A stretch of 44,945 nt of DNA from Puniceicoccales bacterium (GTDB lineage: Bacteria; Verrucomicrobiota; Verrucomicrobiia; Opitutales; JAIRKQ01), in the NCBI GenBank assembly GCA_031283685.1, contig JAITBI010000027.1, positions 1-44,945 on the forward strand. The letters are read 5' to 3'. Under the pieces are notes generated by a model. It saw nothing but the letters and a program-made list of their open reading frames with translations, searched no databases and was not told the DNA's origin. The position numbers and the translations under genes are program-made. Each line of letters begins with the position of its first letter. The stretch's first letter is position 1. Shown here piece by piece: positions 8,446 to 18,856 of this stretch.

Positions 8446-11400
8446 ATGAGTTTCGCAGAAAAAACTAATTTCAAAGAAGTGAAGTCAATTCTAGGGTTTG
8501 ATGATATCAGCAACTACAACCGTGTTGGTATTTCCATCGCTTCCCCCGACACTATTCGTTCATGGTCAAGCGGTGAAATAAAAAATCCGGAAACGATAAA
8601 TTACAGAACTTTTAAACCCGAGCCGGGAGGATTGTTTTGTCAGAAAATTTTTGGTCCAGTTCGTGACTATGAATGTGCCTGTGGCAAATACAAACGAATT
8701 AAGCACAAAGGAATGGTCTGTGAACGATGTGGCGTCGAAGTCACAGTCTCCCGTGTTCGTCGAGAAAGAATGGGGCACATCGAGCTTGCAGTTCCAATAT
8801 CACACGTTTGGTTCCTAAAAAGTTTACCAAGTCGGATCGGGTTGATGCTCGACATAACGGCAAAAAATTTGGAAAAGGTCATATACTATGAGCGTTATAT
8901 GATCGTTGATCCAGGGGTTACGCCTTTGCAAAAATACCAACTGTTAACGGAAAAAGAATATTCTCAGCTGCAAGAAGAATATGGGGATGACGCCTTTGTG
9001 GCAAAAATAGGAGCAGAAGCCGTGAGAGATGTTTTGGCTCAGATTGATTTGCAAGACCTCATAACGGAGTTGCAGGAACAATTGAGAGTCACTCATTCAA
9101 AACAGGCAAAAAAGGTTTTGACCAAACGGCTAAAGTTGGTGAGTGGATTTGAGGCAAGCAATATGCGGCCGGAGTGGATGATACTAGAAGTTTTGCCGAT
9201 TATTCCTCCCGATCTGCGTCCCCTGGTCCCTCTAGATGGAGGACGTTTTGCTACCAGTGACTTAAATGATTTATATCGCAGGGTTATCAATCGAAATAAT
9301 CGCCTGAAAAGTTTGCTGAGCTTAAAAACCCCTGACGTCATAATTCACAATGAAATGCGTATGCTCCAGGAGGCAGTCGATGCATTATTCGATAACGATA
9401 AGCATGGGAAGAGCGTCATGGGGGCAGGCAACAGACCTTTAAAGTCCCTTAGCGAAATGTTGAAAGGGAAACAGGGACGTTTTAGGCAGAATCTATTAGG
9501 TAAGCGTGTCGACTATAGCGGGCGATCGGTAATTGTTGTGGGCCCAGAATTGAAGATTCACCAGTGCGGGTTGCCAAAACGTATGGCTTGGATACTATTT
9601 GAGCCGTTTATCATAAGGCGTTTAAAGGAACTTGGTTTTGTACATACGGTTCGTAGTGCCCGTAAAATGATAGAAAAACAAGCTCCAGAAGTTTGGGACA
9701 TCCTAGAAGAAGTAACCCGTGAACATCCCATATTACTAAATCGTGCTCCTACGCTCCATAGATTGTCTATCCAAGCATTTGAACCAATTTTGATAGAAGG
9801 GGATGCCATACGATTGCATCCATTGGTATGTGCCGCTTTCAATGCTGACTTCGACGGCGACCAAATGGCCGTGCACGTGCCGTTATCTTTGGAAGCTGTA
9901 ATGGAAGCAAGGATGTTAATGTTAGCTTCGAAGAACATTTTTTCTCCATCGAGTGGAAAACCAGTACTTGTTCCCTCCCAAGACATCGTCCTGGGTTGCT
10001 ATTATCTAACGATCGATCCTATGACAAAGAAAGATCCAAATGCAACTCTGCCATTGATAGCTAGCATCGAAGAGGCATTGCGGATAGATGCAGAAAATAT
10101 TTTGAGAAAGCATGACAGGGTTCACTATGTGAATCCAGATTATAAACAGAATACTCGCTATGGCGATCCAAACGCAAAGATCATAGAAACCACGCTTGGT
10201 CGGATAATTTTTAACAGCATCTTTCCCCAGGCTTTGGGATTTGTCAACTCTCCCGTAGCTAAAAGCAAACTAGGGGACCTCGTACTTAATACGTACAAGG
10301 TGATCGGCCAAGAACTTGCTGTAAAAGTCTTGGATAAATTAAAGGACCTTGGGTTTAAGGAAGCTACAAAGGCGGGATTATCCATTGGAATTGGTGATAT
10401 GATAATTCCAGACAATAAGCAAAATGTCATTGCCACAGCTAAGAAGAAAATTACTGACGTAGAAGCACAACACAAAAGAGGGATCATTACTTCCGGTGAA
10501 CGTTACAACAAAATAGTTGATATTTGGACTACGGCTACCGATGACATTGCCCAAATGGCATTTGAATCGCTGGCAAAAAATGGCGGATTAGATGATGTAA
10601 ATTCGATATTTTTGATGATGGACTCCGGTGCCCGTGGTAATCGCCAACAGGTTCGTCAGCTATGTGGCATGCGGGGTCTCATGGCAAAACCGTCGGGAGA
10701 AATTATCGAACAACCAATATTGTCATCGTTTCGGGAAGGTTTATCTGTTCTAGAATATTTTAGTTCCACACACGGTGCTAGAAAAGGTTTGGCAGATGCT
10801 GCGTTAAAAACGGCAGATGCAGGGTATTTAACACGCAAGTTGTGTGACGTTGCCATGGACTGTGTAATAGAAGATCACGACGATGGAAATAGAAATGGCG
10901 TATGGAAATCGGCAATTTTGGAAGGAGATGACGAAATTGTTAGTTTGGCAGATAGGATCATTGGCCGTTGCGTCAGTGAAGATGTAAGAAATTTGCTCGA
11001 CCCAGACGAAATAATAGTCGCAGCTGGTGAGTTAATAACGGCGGATATCGCCAAACGCATAGAAGAATGTGGCATCGAACGTGTCAAGATTATGTCGCCG
11101 CTAACGCATATGACAAAAAGCACAATTCCAGCCAAGGCATACGGGATTAATCCTGCTACGAACAGTATAGTTGAGCGAGGAACTGCCGTAGGAGTAATTG
11201 CTGCTCAATCCATCGGTGAACCGGGAACACAGTTAACATTGAGAACCTTTCACGTAGGTGGTGTCGCCAGTCAAGTCTTGAAAAGTTCAGAATATCGCGC
11301 ACGGCATACTGGTTTTGTCAAATTTAATGGCTTGAGAATGGTTACAACCCTCGAAAACGCCAATATTGTGTTGAACAAAACAGGATCCATCCAAATTGTC

Positions 11401-12585
11401 GATCCCGAAGGTCATGAACTCGAGGCCTACTCTATTGTCCCTGGTGCCTTACTCTATGTTTCCGATGGTGCAAAAATTGAAAAGGGGGATTTGATCGTTA
11501 TGTGGGATCCGCATAATATGCCGATTTTATCGGAAAAACCAGGTATCATAAACTTTAAAGACATGATTCCTGGCGTAACAATTAAGCGAGATGTCGATGT
11601 TTCAACGGGGCGCATAACCATTATCATCATCGAACATAAGGATGACCTAAACCCAACGATTGAAATTTTAGCAGGTGCCAATGACCAGGGACTACCCATG
11701 GACAAAGTAGTTGCCACATATTCTATCCCGACCGGAGCTCAGGTCATAGTAAACAATGGCAATGAGGTTCAAGGAGGAGCATTGTTGGCAAAAACTTCCC
11801 GTTCTGCTTCTAAAACCCAGGACATTACCGGTGGATTGCCAAGAATTGCAGAGTTGTTCGAAGCTAGATGTCCTAAAGACGTCGCTGAAATGGCAAAATC
11901 GGATGGTATCGTATCCTTTGGTGGAACCTTGCGCAATAAGCGTCGCATTTTTATCACCGATAGTGAAACAGGCGAAAGGCAGGAACATTTGATTGCCCAA
12001 GGGAAGCATGTCATCGTCCACGAAGGTGATTTCATAAATAAAGGCCAAAGCTTGACCGATGGCTCTCCGGATCCCCATGAAATATTGAACATTCTGGGCC
12101 CATCGAGCCTTCAGGAATATTTGGTCTCTGAAATTCAAAAAGTCTACAGGTTGCAAGGTGTTGTCATTAACGACAAACACATAGAAATTATTGTTGCATG
12201 TATGCTGAAAAAAGTACGGGTACTAGAACCGGGAGATTCTGACTTTTTCTGGGGAGAGCAGGTTAGCCGTGACCTATTCATGGCCGAAAATAAAAAAATC
12301 CTAGAGGCTGGGGGAGAACCTGCTACCAGCGAACCAATTCTAATGGGCATAACAAAGTCGTCCATAGAAACGGATAGTTTTATTGCCGCTGCATCATTCC
12401 AAGAAACTACAAAAGTTTTGACGGAAGCTGCTACGCTTGGGAAATGCGACCCCTTGGAAGGATTCAAGGAGAATGTCATCATGGGACACCTGGTCCCTGC
12501 CGGTACCGGATTACCGGAATATCGTTATCTTAAAGTAAAACATTTGGTATCCCAGGAAGAATTGTTTGAAAAAAGATTAGAATGA
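8446..12585 (+). CDS. rpoC: DNA-directed RNA polymerase subunit beta'
   Basis: This 1379-residue subunit carries the active site: [12 protein letters not shown] at residues 466-477, with Asp468, Asp470 and Asp472 binding the catalytic Mg2+. The N-terminal zinc finger is intact (Cys77, Cys79, Cys92, Cys95). The trigger-loop region [16 protein letters not shown] is present. The second zinc site is lost: the residues aligned with E. coli Cys814, Cys888, Cys895 and Cys898 are Asp813, His888, Pro895 and Ala898. The flanking sequence aligns without gaps, so this is not an assembly artefact. The gene ends the ribosomal/RNAP cluster; I saw no convincing terminator in the 173 bases after it. Confidence 0.98.
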   Translation: MSFAEKTNFKEVKSILGFDDISNYNRVGISIASPDTIRSWSSGEIKNPETINYRTFKPEPGGLFCQKIFGPVRDYECACGKYKRIKHKGMVCERCGVEVTVSRVRRERMGHIELAVPISHVWFLKSLPSRIGLMLDITAKNLEKVIYYERYMIVDPGVTPLQKYQLLTEKEYSQLQEEYGDDAFVAKIGAEAVRDVLAQIDLQDLITELQEQLRVTHSKQAKKVLTKRLKLVSGFEASNMRPEWMILEVLPIIPPDLRPLVPLDGGRFATSDLNDLYRRVINRNNRLKSLLSLKTPDVIIHNEMRMLQEAVDALFDNDKHGKSVMGAGNRPLKSLSEMLKGKQGRFRQNLLGKRVDYSGRSVIVVGPELKIHQCGLPKRMAWILFEPFIIRRLKELGFVHTVRSARKMIEKQAPEVWDILEEVTREHPILLNRAPTLHRLSIQAFEPILIEGDAIRLHPLVCAAFNADFDGDQMAVHVPLSLEAVMEARMLMLASKNIFSPSSGKPVLVPSQDIVLGCYYLTIDPMTKKDPNATLPLIASIEEALRIDAENILRKHDRVHYVNPDYKQNTRYGDPNAKIIETTLGRIIFNSIFPQALGFVNSPVAKSKLGDLVLNTYKVIGQELAVKVLDKLKDLGFKEATKAGLSIGIGDMIIPDNKQNVIATAKKKITDVEAQHKRGIITSGERYNKIVDIWTTATDDIAQMAFESLAKNGGLDDVNSIFLMMDSGARGNRQQVRQLCGMRGLMAKPSGEIIEQPILSSFREGLSVLEYFSSTHGARKGLADAALKTADAGYLTRKLCDVAMDCVIEDHDDGNRNGVWKSAILEGDDEIVSLADRIIGRCVSEDVRNLLDPDEIIVAAGELITADIAKRIEECGIERVKIMSPLTHMTKSTIPAKAYGINPATNSIVERGTAVGVIAAQSIGEPGTQLTLRTFHVGGVASQVLKSSEYRARHTGFVKFNGLRMVTTLENANIVLNKTGSIQIVDPEGHELEAYSIVPGALLYVSDGAKIEKGDLIVMWDPHNMPILSEKPGIINFKDMIPGVTIKRDVDVSTGRITIIIIEHKDDLNPTIEILAGANDQGLPMDKVVATYSIPTGAQVIVNNGNEVQGGALLAKTSRSASKTQDITGGLPRIAELFEARCPKDVAEMAKSDGIVSFGGTLRNKRRIFITDSETGERQEHLIAQGKHVIVHEGDFINKGQSLTDGSPDPHEILNILGPSSLQEYLVSEIQKVYRLQGVVINDKHIEIIVACMLKKVRVLEPGDSDFFWGEQVSRDLFMAENKKILEAGGEPATSEPILMGITKSSIETDSFIAAASFQETTKVLTEAATLGKCDPLEGFKENVIMGHLVPAGTGLPEYRYLKVKHLVSQEELFEKRLE

Positions 12586-12758
12586 GCCACAATTTACAAC
12601 AAAGTAATCGGCATAAGATAGGTGAGTAAATTTTTGCATGTCTTGCTATCTTTGCGTGGACATATTTCCTTTTTCGATCAATGTATTTTATAGATTAATT
12701 CTTGTTGGTTTCGAAAGGATAAGTTACGCTATATTACATCCTAGTCCTATTTGGATAT

Positions 12759-14651
12759 TTGTTGGCGCATATGCCTAAGTGTGTTCTGCGATTGTTGTGC
12801 ATCGTGTGTGGTAGTATTGTTACGTTTGTAATGCCTTCCCGCAGACGACTTGTGCTGTCAAATTTATATCACGCTTTCCCCAGCCGAAGTGCACTCTGGC
12901 GCAGAAAGGTTTGTCGAGAAAACTTTTTCCGTCTCATAGAGCTTGGTTTGTTAAGCATTGCTGGAAACTTTCTCAGTAAAAAAAGGATAAAGGCAGATTT
13001 TAAATTAAGCAAAGAATATAAAACGGTCATTAATCAAATCCTAACTGGGAAACAGGGAGCCATTATTCTGGTTCCCCACTTCACTCTAATGGAGAGTATG
13101 ACACTTTTGCCAAAAATCGTAGATGACGTCGATTGGCCCGAAGTGGGCGTTGTTTATCGACCATTTGATAACCGATCACTGGAAAAGTTTATAAAGCATA
13201 CCCGTGAAGGATGTGGGATGAAATTGGTTTCCCGGAAAAAAGGAATATTTGAAGCGATGCAGATTCTAAAAAATAAAGGAATAGTATCGTTACTATTTGA
13301 TCAAAATGCCGGCGATAGCGGCCATCGCATGATATTTTTCAATCGGCTAATTGCATCAACGGACCTCCCAGCTTTGCTATATCAAAAGTTTAAAGCGCCT
13401 GTTTATTTCCTATATCCCAGGAGAGTTGGCTTTTGGGAAGCAAACATTAAGATCAAAAGACTAAATTTTGATGAAAATGACCCTAAAACAATCCTATTTG
13501 CTGCAAATAGACACTTGGAAGAAATTCTGAAGGCCAATGAAAGTGTCTGTTCCGACTGGCTATGGGCTCATGATAGGTGGAAAGTGGCAGCCTATGGCAC
13601 AAAAAATTTAGCAAAACGGAGGTGCGAATGGTTATCACAGTCTCAAAAGTACCTGAAAATCAAGCCCGAAGAAGTAGTAAATCTTCACGTTATGGTACGT
13701 ATGCCGAATTGGTTGGGGGATATCATCATGGCGGTAGCCGTGTTACGGACGCTAAAACATTATCGTCCCGATATGGAATTAATCCTGATTTGCCAGGAAC
13801 AGTTCGTCGATTTTCTTGCCGCATTGAAAATTGCAGACAAGGTAGTACAATTGCCCGAGAAAAATTTTAAATATTTTCTTAATATTCTAAAAATTAAAGA
13901 GGTTTACCCATACCCGGATGTTTATGCTTCGCTTGTTAACTCATTGCGCGGCGATATTGAAGCGATTTTAATGGGTGCTCCAAAAAGGATAGGAACAGAT
14001 TCCCAAAATAGATCCTATAGAAAAATTTTTATAAATAACTTGTATGAAAACAATGCTGATACTGAATCTCTACATCAAACAAAATTATGGAAAAATGCAT
14101 TGAATGAATTTGGTATTGAGTGTGAAGATAACCTTTCTCCATTTAAATTGTGTACAGATATAAGTATTGTTTCAAAAGCCAAACGTACGATCGGAGTAGT
14201 GTGTGGATCCATCAATACCCCCCGCAAACGGTGGCCTGCAAAATCTTGGAGAATTTTAATCGAAAGAATTCATGGAATATATAAAGACGTGCATGTGAAT
14301 CTGTATGGCACGAAAGCCGATGTCATGTTTATCGATGAAATTGCTCTTTTTCTCAATCGGGAAAGGATTTCAAACTTGGCTGGTAAAACGAACATACTCG
14401 AACTAGCAAGTTATGTGCAAAGGGATGCCCTGGTAATCGCCATTGACACCGGGGGCATGCATCTGGCCAGCATGTTCGGTCGTCCATTGATTTGCATATA
14501 CGGTGCCACCAATGCCCTTGTTACCGGGCCAATATTTGATTCCGACAAGATAATCGTCATGCCTGACGGTTGTCCTCAAAATGGTGGCTTCCCGACGGAA
14601 GATATCAGCATAGAATCTGTCTTCAGGGCCATTCAACTAATGCTAAAATAA
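12759..14651 (+). CDS. Fusion: LpxL-type acyltransferase + GT9 glycosyltransferase
   Basis: The 630 residues form two enzymes in one chain. Residues 1-300 are a lipid A-type (LpxL/HtrB family, LPLAT fold) acyltransferase with the catalytic H-X4-E motif at His107-Glu112 (HFTLME) and the family's DQNAG block near 181. Residues 309-630 are a glycosyltransferase family 9 domain resembling heptosyltransferases, with MVRMPNWLGD at 311-321, PRKRWPAKSW and the donor-site region DTGGMHLASMFGRPL. Its likely role is late acylation and core-sugar addition in lipooligosaccharide assembly at the inner membrane. The start is uncertain: TTG 12759, TTG 12762 or ATG 12771. The frame stays open and hydrophobic back to a stop at 12720. 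No other lipid A gene is adjacent; lpxB is at the far end of the window. Confidence 0.85.
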   Translation: MLAHMPKCVLRLLCIVCGSIVTFVMPSRRRLVLSNLYHAFPSRSALWRRKVCRENFFRLIELGLLSIAGNFLSKKRIKADFKLSKEYKTVINQILTGKQGAIILVPHFTLMESMTLLPKIVDDVDWPEVGVVYRPFDNRSLEKFIKHTREGCGMKLVSRKKGIFEAMQILKNKGIVSLLFDQNAGDSGHRMIFFNRLIASTDLPALLYQKFKAPVYFLYPRRVGFWEANIKIKRLNFDENDPKTILFAANRHLEEILKANESVCSDWLWAHDRWKVAAYGTKNLAKRRCEWLSQSQKYLKIKPEEVVNLHVMVRMPNWLGDIIMAVAVLRTLKHYRPDMELILICQEQFVDFLAALKIADKVVQLPEKNFKYFLNILKIKEVYPYPDVYASLVNSLRGDIEAILMGAPKRIGTDSQNRSYRKIFINNLYENNADTESLHQTKLWKNALNEFGIECEDNLSPFKLCTDISIVSKAKRTIGVVCGSINTPRKRWPAKSWRILIERIHGIYKDVHVNLYGTKADVMFIDEIALFLNRERISNLAGKTNILELASYVQRDALVIAIDTGGMHLASMFGRPLICIYGATNALVTGPIFDSDKIIVMPDGCPQNGGFPTEDISIESVFRAIQLMLK

Positions 14652-14684
14652 GTCAATTTAAATGTTTAAGCCATTGATAATTGA

Positions 14685-16082
14685 TCACCCAATTGCTTTT
14701 TCCGTTTGCATATCGATTAGACGTTTCATTTCGATGCTATATTCCATCGGAAATTCCCGCACCAAATCATTGATGAAACCGTTGACACTTAGACTCACTG
14801 CTTGGGCTTCCGAAACGCCACGCTGTTGCATATAGAAAATTTGTTCCTCGCTGATTTTTGACACACTGGCTTCATGTTGGACGACATTTTTATTGCCGGT
14901 AACATTAATTTTCGGGAAAGTTGCAGTTTTACTGGTGGGATTTATCAAAAGCGCGTCGCAGACGGTATTATTTTTGCAACCCTTTAAATCCTTTGAAATA
15001 TTAACAACTCCCCGATAGGACGCCATGCCTCCACCGAAGGAAACAGATTTTGATATAATATTTGAAGAGGTGTTATCGGCGAGGTGTATCATTTTGGCCC
15101 CGGTGTCTTGGATCTGGCCATCAGCAGCAACTGCTATGGATAAGACTTCACCCTTTGCATATTTCCCCTTCAGGTAAATCGCCGGATATTTCATCGTCAG
15201 GCGAGAACCGATGTTGCAATCAATCCATTTAATTTCTGCATTTTCATGGGCAATACCACGTTTGGTCACCAGATTAAAAACATTGTTCGACCAGTTCTGG
15301 ACGGTAATGTACTGAATTTTTGCATTTCTTAGGGCAACAATTTCCACAACGGCGGAATGTAAAGTTGACGTTTCAAATTTCGGAGCGGTGCATCCTTCCA
15401 AATACGTCACTTCGGCACCTTCATCCACGATGATTAAAGTGCGTTCAAATTGTCCAAACCGTTCTGAATTTATTCGAAAATATGCCTGCAACGGTTGTTT
15501 TACTTGAACGTTTTTAGGGACATAGATGAAACTACCACCACTGAAAACAGCACTGTTCAAAGCACTGAATTTGTTATCCGAAATGGGAACAACCGTTCCG
15601 AAATATTTTCGAAATATTTCTGGAAATTTGTTCAGTCCTTCCGTCGAATTGACAAAAATTACACCCTGTTTGCTGAGTGATTCTTGCATGCGTGAATAGG
15701 CTGATTCGCTGTCGAATTGAGCCTCGACCCCCGCAAAAAATTTTCTCTCTTTCTCTGGTACACCAAGTCGTTCAAAGGTTGCCTTTACGTCCTGAGGAAC
15801 CTTGTCCCAGGATGTTTGTGGCAATTGATCATTGGCCAAATAATATCGAATAGTAGAAAAATCCAAGTCGTGGACATCGCGATTAGTCACCCATGCCGGT
15901 AAAGATATTCCATGAAACTTTTTCCATGCAGTCTTTCGAAATTCACGAATCCAAGTGGCATCATTTTTGACATCGCAAATATAATCAATTGTCTGTTCAT
16001 TTAGACCGACACCAGCATCATACTTGTAGTCAATGTCATAGTGAAAGTTTGCAGCGTCAATGGACTGGTGAAGATTGTTCAC
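14685..16082 (-). CDS. sufB: Fe-S cluster assembly scaffold protein SufB
   Basis: SufB is the scaffold subunit of the SufBCD complex, on which [4Fe-4S] clusters are built. The 465 residues include the [20 protein letters not shown] block, the VCDALLI segment holding the conserved cluster-assembly cysteine, and [21 protein letters not shown] near the C-terminus. The start is GTG, 6 bases after the sufC stop, so the pair is an operon. No sufD, sufS or sufE/U follows; the next gene is convergent and ends 33 bases away. Clients in this window include IspG and IspH. Confidence 0.96.
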   Translation of the reverse strand: MNNLHQSIDAANFHYDIDYKYDAGVGLNEQTIDYICDVKNDATWIREFRKTAWKKFHGISLPAWVTNRDVHDLDFSTIRYYLANDQLPQTSWDKVPQDVKATFERLGVPEKERKFFAGVEAQFDSESAYSRMQESLSKQGVIFVNSTEGLNKFPEIFRKYFGTVVPISDNKFSALNSAVFSGGSFIYVPKNVQVKQPLQAYFRINSERFGQFERTLIIVDEGAEVTYLEGCTAPKFETSTLHSAVVEIVALRNAKIQYITVQNWSNNVFNLVTKRGIAHENAEIKWIDCNIGSRLTMKYPAIYLKGKYAKGEVLSIAVAADGQIQDTGAKMIHLADNTSSNIISKSVSFGGGMASYRGVVNISKDLKGCKNNTVCDALLINPTSKTATFPKINVTGNKNVVQHEASVSKISEEQIFYMQQRGVSEAQAVSLSVNGFINDLVREFPMEYSIEMKRLIDMQTEKAIG

Positions 16083-16088
16083 GTCGTT

Positions 16089-16841
16089 TTACGGTGTATG
16101 TTCATCATGGATAAATCCATAGCCAAATTTTTCCAACCTGTCGATGAGCTCTAAACCTCCGCTTTTTGCAATTTTTCCATCGGAAATGATATGGACAAAA
16201 TCCGGTTCTATATATTCTAAAAGTTTGTTGTGGTGCGTAATAATTATTGCTGCAAAAGTACCATCCCGCATGGCATTGACAGCATTTGAAACGATTTTCA
16301 ACGCATCGATGTCGAGTCCACTATCCATCTCATCGAGGATTGCATATTTTGGTCCGACCATCATCATTTGCAAAACTTCGCAACGTTTCTTCTCGCCGCC
16401 CGAGAAGCCGTCATTTAACGATCGCGAAGTGAAAGATTTATCCATTTGCAAAGCCTCCATTTTAGCGTACAAATTTCTATAAAAGTCTACCCCGTTCAGT
16501 GGGGTTCCCTTGGGCAGTCTCGCCTGAACTGCAGCACGAATAAAGTTTGCCAATGAAATTCCTGGCAATTCCATGGGAGATTGAAAGGCCAAAAAAAATC
16601 CTTTCCTTGCGATTTCATCTGGGGCTTTCCCTACCATACTTTCCCCATCCAGGACAATATCTCCCCGTTGAATTTTGTATGCCGGATGTCCTGCAATGGC
16701 CTTGGCCAAAGAACTTTTTCCGATTCCATTTTTACCAACAAAAGCATGAATCTCTCCTGGAAGAATTTTTAGGGAAAATCCATCCAATATGACGTTATCG
16801 TTTACCGACAATTTTAAATTTTTAATTTCGAAAGCACACAT
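16089..16841 (-). CDS. sufC: Fe-S cluster assembly ATPase SufC
   Basis: SufC is the ABC-type ATPase that drives conformational change in SufB. Starting at ATG 16841 gives 250 residues, the family length, with GGAAAAG upstream. A longer frame reaching 16922 would overlap the divergent transporter gene and adds a non-conserved tail. It has Walker A GKNGIGKSS (about 36-44), the ABC signature FSGGEKKR, Walker B YAILDEMDSGLD and the switch histidine in ITHH. It precedes sufB. The 79 bases up to the divergent gene must hold both promoters. Confidence 0.96.
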   Translation of the reverse strand: MCAFEIKNLKLSVNDNVILDGFSLKILPGEIHAFVGKNGIGKSSLAKAIAGHPAYKIQRGDIVLDGESMVGKAPDEIARKGFFLAFQSPMELPGISLANFIRAAVQARLPKGTPLNGVDFYRNLYAKMEALQMDKSFTSRSLNDGFSGGEKKRCEVLQMMMVGPKYAILDEMDSGLDIDALKIVSNAVNAMRDGTFAAIIITHHNKLLEYIEPDFVHIISDGKIAKSGGLELIDRLEKFGYGFIHDEHTP

Positions 16842-16920
16842 GGATCTTTTCCAATGGTTAATTATTAAAAATTCAAACACAACCATTTTGACGATACAGC
16901 AAAGAAAGTAGGATATTTTC

Positions 16921-17913
16921 ATGCTTGAGAATCTGGAAAATTTTATAAATATGGCGATAATGGCGTTGTTTCATGTTGTATTTATTTTGGCTATTGGGTT
17001 CATATTTTTGATATACGGAGCAAAATTTTTTTGTGATTCCGCTCTACACATACTGCGTAGGTTCAACATCAATTCAGCCATGGTTGAAATATTTTTGATT
17101 TCAATCGGAACGGCAGCTCCAGACCTCGTATCGACCATAACAGCAATTCTGGAAGACCATCCTAACATTGCGATGGGCAATATCGTAGGTAGCAATTTTT
17201 CGAACTTGGCCCTTGGGTTTGGCATAGCATCCATTATTGCTCCGTTCAAGTGCAATAAAAGAGTGGTGTGGATGGAATTTCCTCTATTGGTTGCATTGAC
17301 AATTTTTTTTACCTTTTGCTGCGTAAGGGGCCAAATAACACGGTACGCAAGTGCTATCTTTTTAACAACATTTGTGGGCTACCTATTGTGTCCGTTCCTG
17401 CGAAAAAAATCTAAAAATTCACCGGACAAAACATGTATCGCTGTAGAAAATTTTGACGTATGGTCCACCAAGAAAAGTGGCACCGTTTTCATATCTTCCA
17501 TTGTCCTTCTGACCATTGGAGCTCACTTGGTGGTAACATCTTGCTACCATATTTCGAACTTTTTCAAAATATCAGAAACGTTCATAGGGTTTTCGTTACT
17601 AGCCTTGGGAACGAGCGCTCCTGAGATTTTTGTTGTTACAACGGCGGCAAAACATCGACATTATACCATTTGTTCCGGAAACATCATTGGATCAAATCTA
17701 TTAAATCTGATGCTGATAACAGGCCTTTGCGCCCTAATACATCCTCTTTACTTTGTGAAAGGATCATTTCTGTTGGAAACCGGTGCTCTTATTTTTATAA
17801 CGGTGGTTACCTGGTATATTTTTGCAGTAAAAAATGTATTTTCTAGAAAATATGGCCTAATGTGCGTGGCGACATATTTCCTTGTGGTATTTTTTCTACA
17901 CAAGAGTATTTAA
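16921..17913 (+). CDS. Ca2+:cation antiporter (CaCA family, YrbG-like)
   Basis: This is an inner-membrane exchanger of 330 residues with about ten membrane helices. Both internally duplicated alpha repeats are visible: alpha-1 at GTAAPDLV (63-70) with AMGNIVGSNFSNLALGFG (84-101), and alpha-2 at GTSAPEIF (230-237) with SGNIIGSNLLNLML (252-265). The acidic residue that coordinates Ca2+ is Asp68 in alpha-1, where most of the family has Glu, and Glu235 in alpha-2. The likely role is extrusion of Ca2+ or another cation in exchange for Na+ or H+. It is divergent from sufCB, and its stop lies 34 bases from the convergent PilO-like gene. Confidence 0.88.
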   Translation: MLENLENFINMAIMALFHVVFILAIGFIFLIYGAKFFCDSALHILRRFNINSAMVEIFLISIGTAAPDLVSTITAILEDHPNIAMGNIVGSNFSNLALGFGIASIIAPFKCNKRVVWMEFPLLVALTIFFTFCCVRGQITRYASAIFLTTFVGYLLCPFLRKKSKNSPDKTCIAVENFDVWSTKKSGTVFISSIVLLTIGAHLVVTSCYHISNFFKISETFIGFSLLALGTSAPEIFVVTTAAKHRHYTICSGNIIGSNLLNLMLITGLCALIHPLYFVKGSFLLETGALIFITVVTWYIFAVKNVFSRKYGLMCVATYFLVVFFLHKSI

Positions 17914-17947
17914 CTGCGAAGCGTTTGCAAAAGGCAGGCATATGACC

Positions 17948-18856
17948 CTAAGGGGCAATTTCATAGGAAATTTTTCTATATAGTGCCGCACTCTTTTTAT
18001 TATTCTGTACAAGCTTTGGAGGAATGTCTAGAAACTCTATTACTAGTAAAAATGTCGACGCCAGACATTCCAATATTTGATTGGGATTATTTTTTACTAG
18101 CTTGAATGTATAATTTGGATGTATCGAAATTTGTCTAAAGATGATGGGAATTTCACTTTCATATAAATTTTTGAGAAAATTTCTGAAAGAATCGGTAAAT
18201 GTTGTAAATTTTATCTTGTAAAGATATGACTTACTGTCCCTCATTTGCCTAACATCAGGAGAAAATATATCACCGTTTTCAAAGTAGTTAGAATGTGGAA
18301 GATCTTCACGTTCAACGGATATAATTTTTAGATAAGAGGTTCGCGATTCTAGTAAGTAAGAAATGAGTAATCTGAGCTGTTCTTGTTGGCGGTGAATATC
18401 ATAAATCTCACTGAGTAAAGGTTGTTCGTTTTTTTCGAAAAAATCCCTAAAACCAAAGGAACAAGTGGGCTCAAATTCCACACCCAGCGCATCGCAAGAT
18501 TCCCGTGCCCACGTTAGGTACTCTGATATTTCAAAAAATACTGCTATATGGTTGGGGGGTAAACTGCGAGAATTACTAGCATGCGCTAATTTTGACATAT
18601 TTTCCCAGGTTTTTGATGCAAATTTTCTATACTGAATCACATCTGCTTTGAATTGTCGTTCTTTTTCAAAATGGTCATGGGGTAGCTTCGACTGTTTAAT
18701 ACCTAGGGAGCTTGTTAGGGCTGTAACACTTTCCTTTTGTAAAATTTTATTGCGATAGGCATGGAAGCAATTTCTCATAATTAAGATCTGGCACACCGCT
18801 AGTATGATGATAGTAGCGAAAAACAAGCAATGACGTTTAAAGAAAAGTTTTTTCAT
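17948..18856 (-). CDS. PilO-like inner-membrane protein, Amuc_1100-type architecture
   Basis: The 302 residues begin with a short positive N-terminus and one membrane helix (about 9-29), then a coiled-coil stretch and periplasmic alpha/beta domains. The segment with LTWARESCDALGVEFEPTCS resembles a region of the Akkermansia muciniphila pilus-locus protein Amuc_1100 as I recall it, where a cysteine-containing helix leads into a strand. The order of helix, long loop and second ferredoxin-like domain also agrees. PilO proteins form the inner-membrane alignment complex with PilM and PilN. Its start overlaps the stop of the PilM-PilN gene by four bases (ATGA), so the two are translationally coupled. 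The similarity is by eye only; overall identity is low. Confidence 0.65.
   Translation of the reverse strand: MKKLFFKRHCLFFATIIILAVCQILIMRNCFHAYRNKILQKESVTALTSSLGIKQSKLPHDHFEKERQFKADVIQYRKFASKTWENMSKLAHASNSRSLPPNHIAVFFEISEYLTWARESCDALGVEFEPTCSFGFRDFFEKNEQPLLSEIYDIHRQQEQLRLLISYLLESRTSYLKIISVEREDLPHSNYFENGDIFSPDVRQMRDSKSYLYKIKFTTFTDSFRNFLKNLYESEIPIIFRQISIHPNYTFKLVKNNPNQILECLASTFLLVIEFLDIPPKLVQNNKKSAALYRKISYEIAP

Noticed and set aside
12586-12758. AAGATAG/CTATCTT pair after rpoC as a terminator
   Set aside because: The loop is over 20 bases and no T-run follows. I could not support a terminator.
16842-16922. N-terminal extension of SufC to 16922
   Set aside because: It overlaps the divergent transporter start and adds residues not found in the family. 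ATG 16841 has a Shine-Dalgarno and gives family length.
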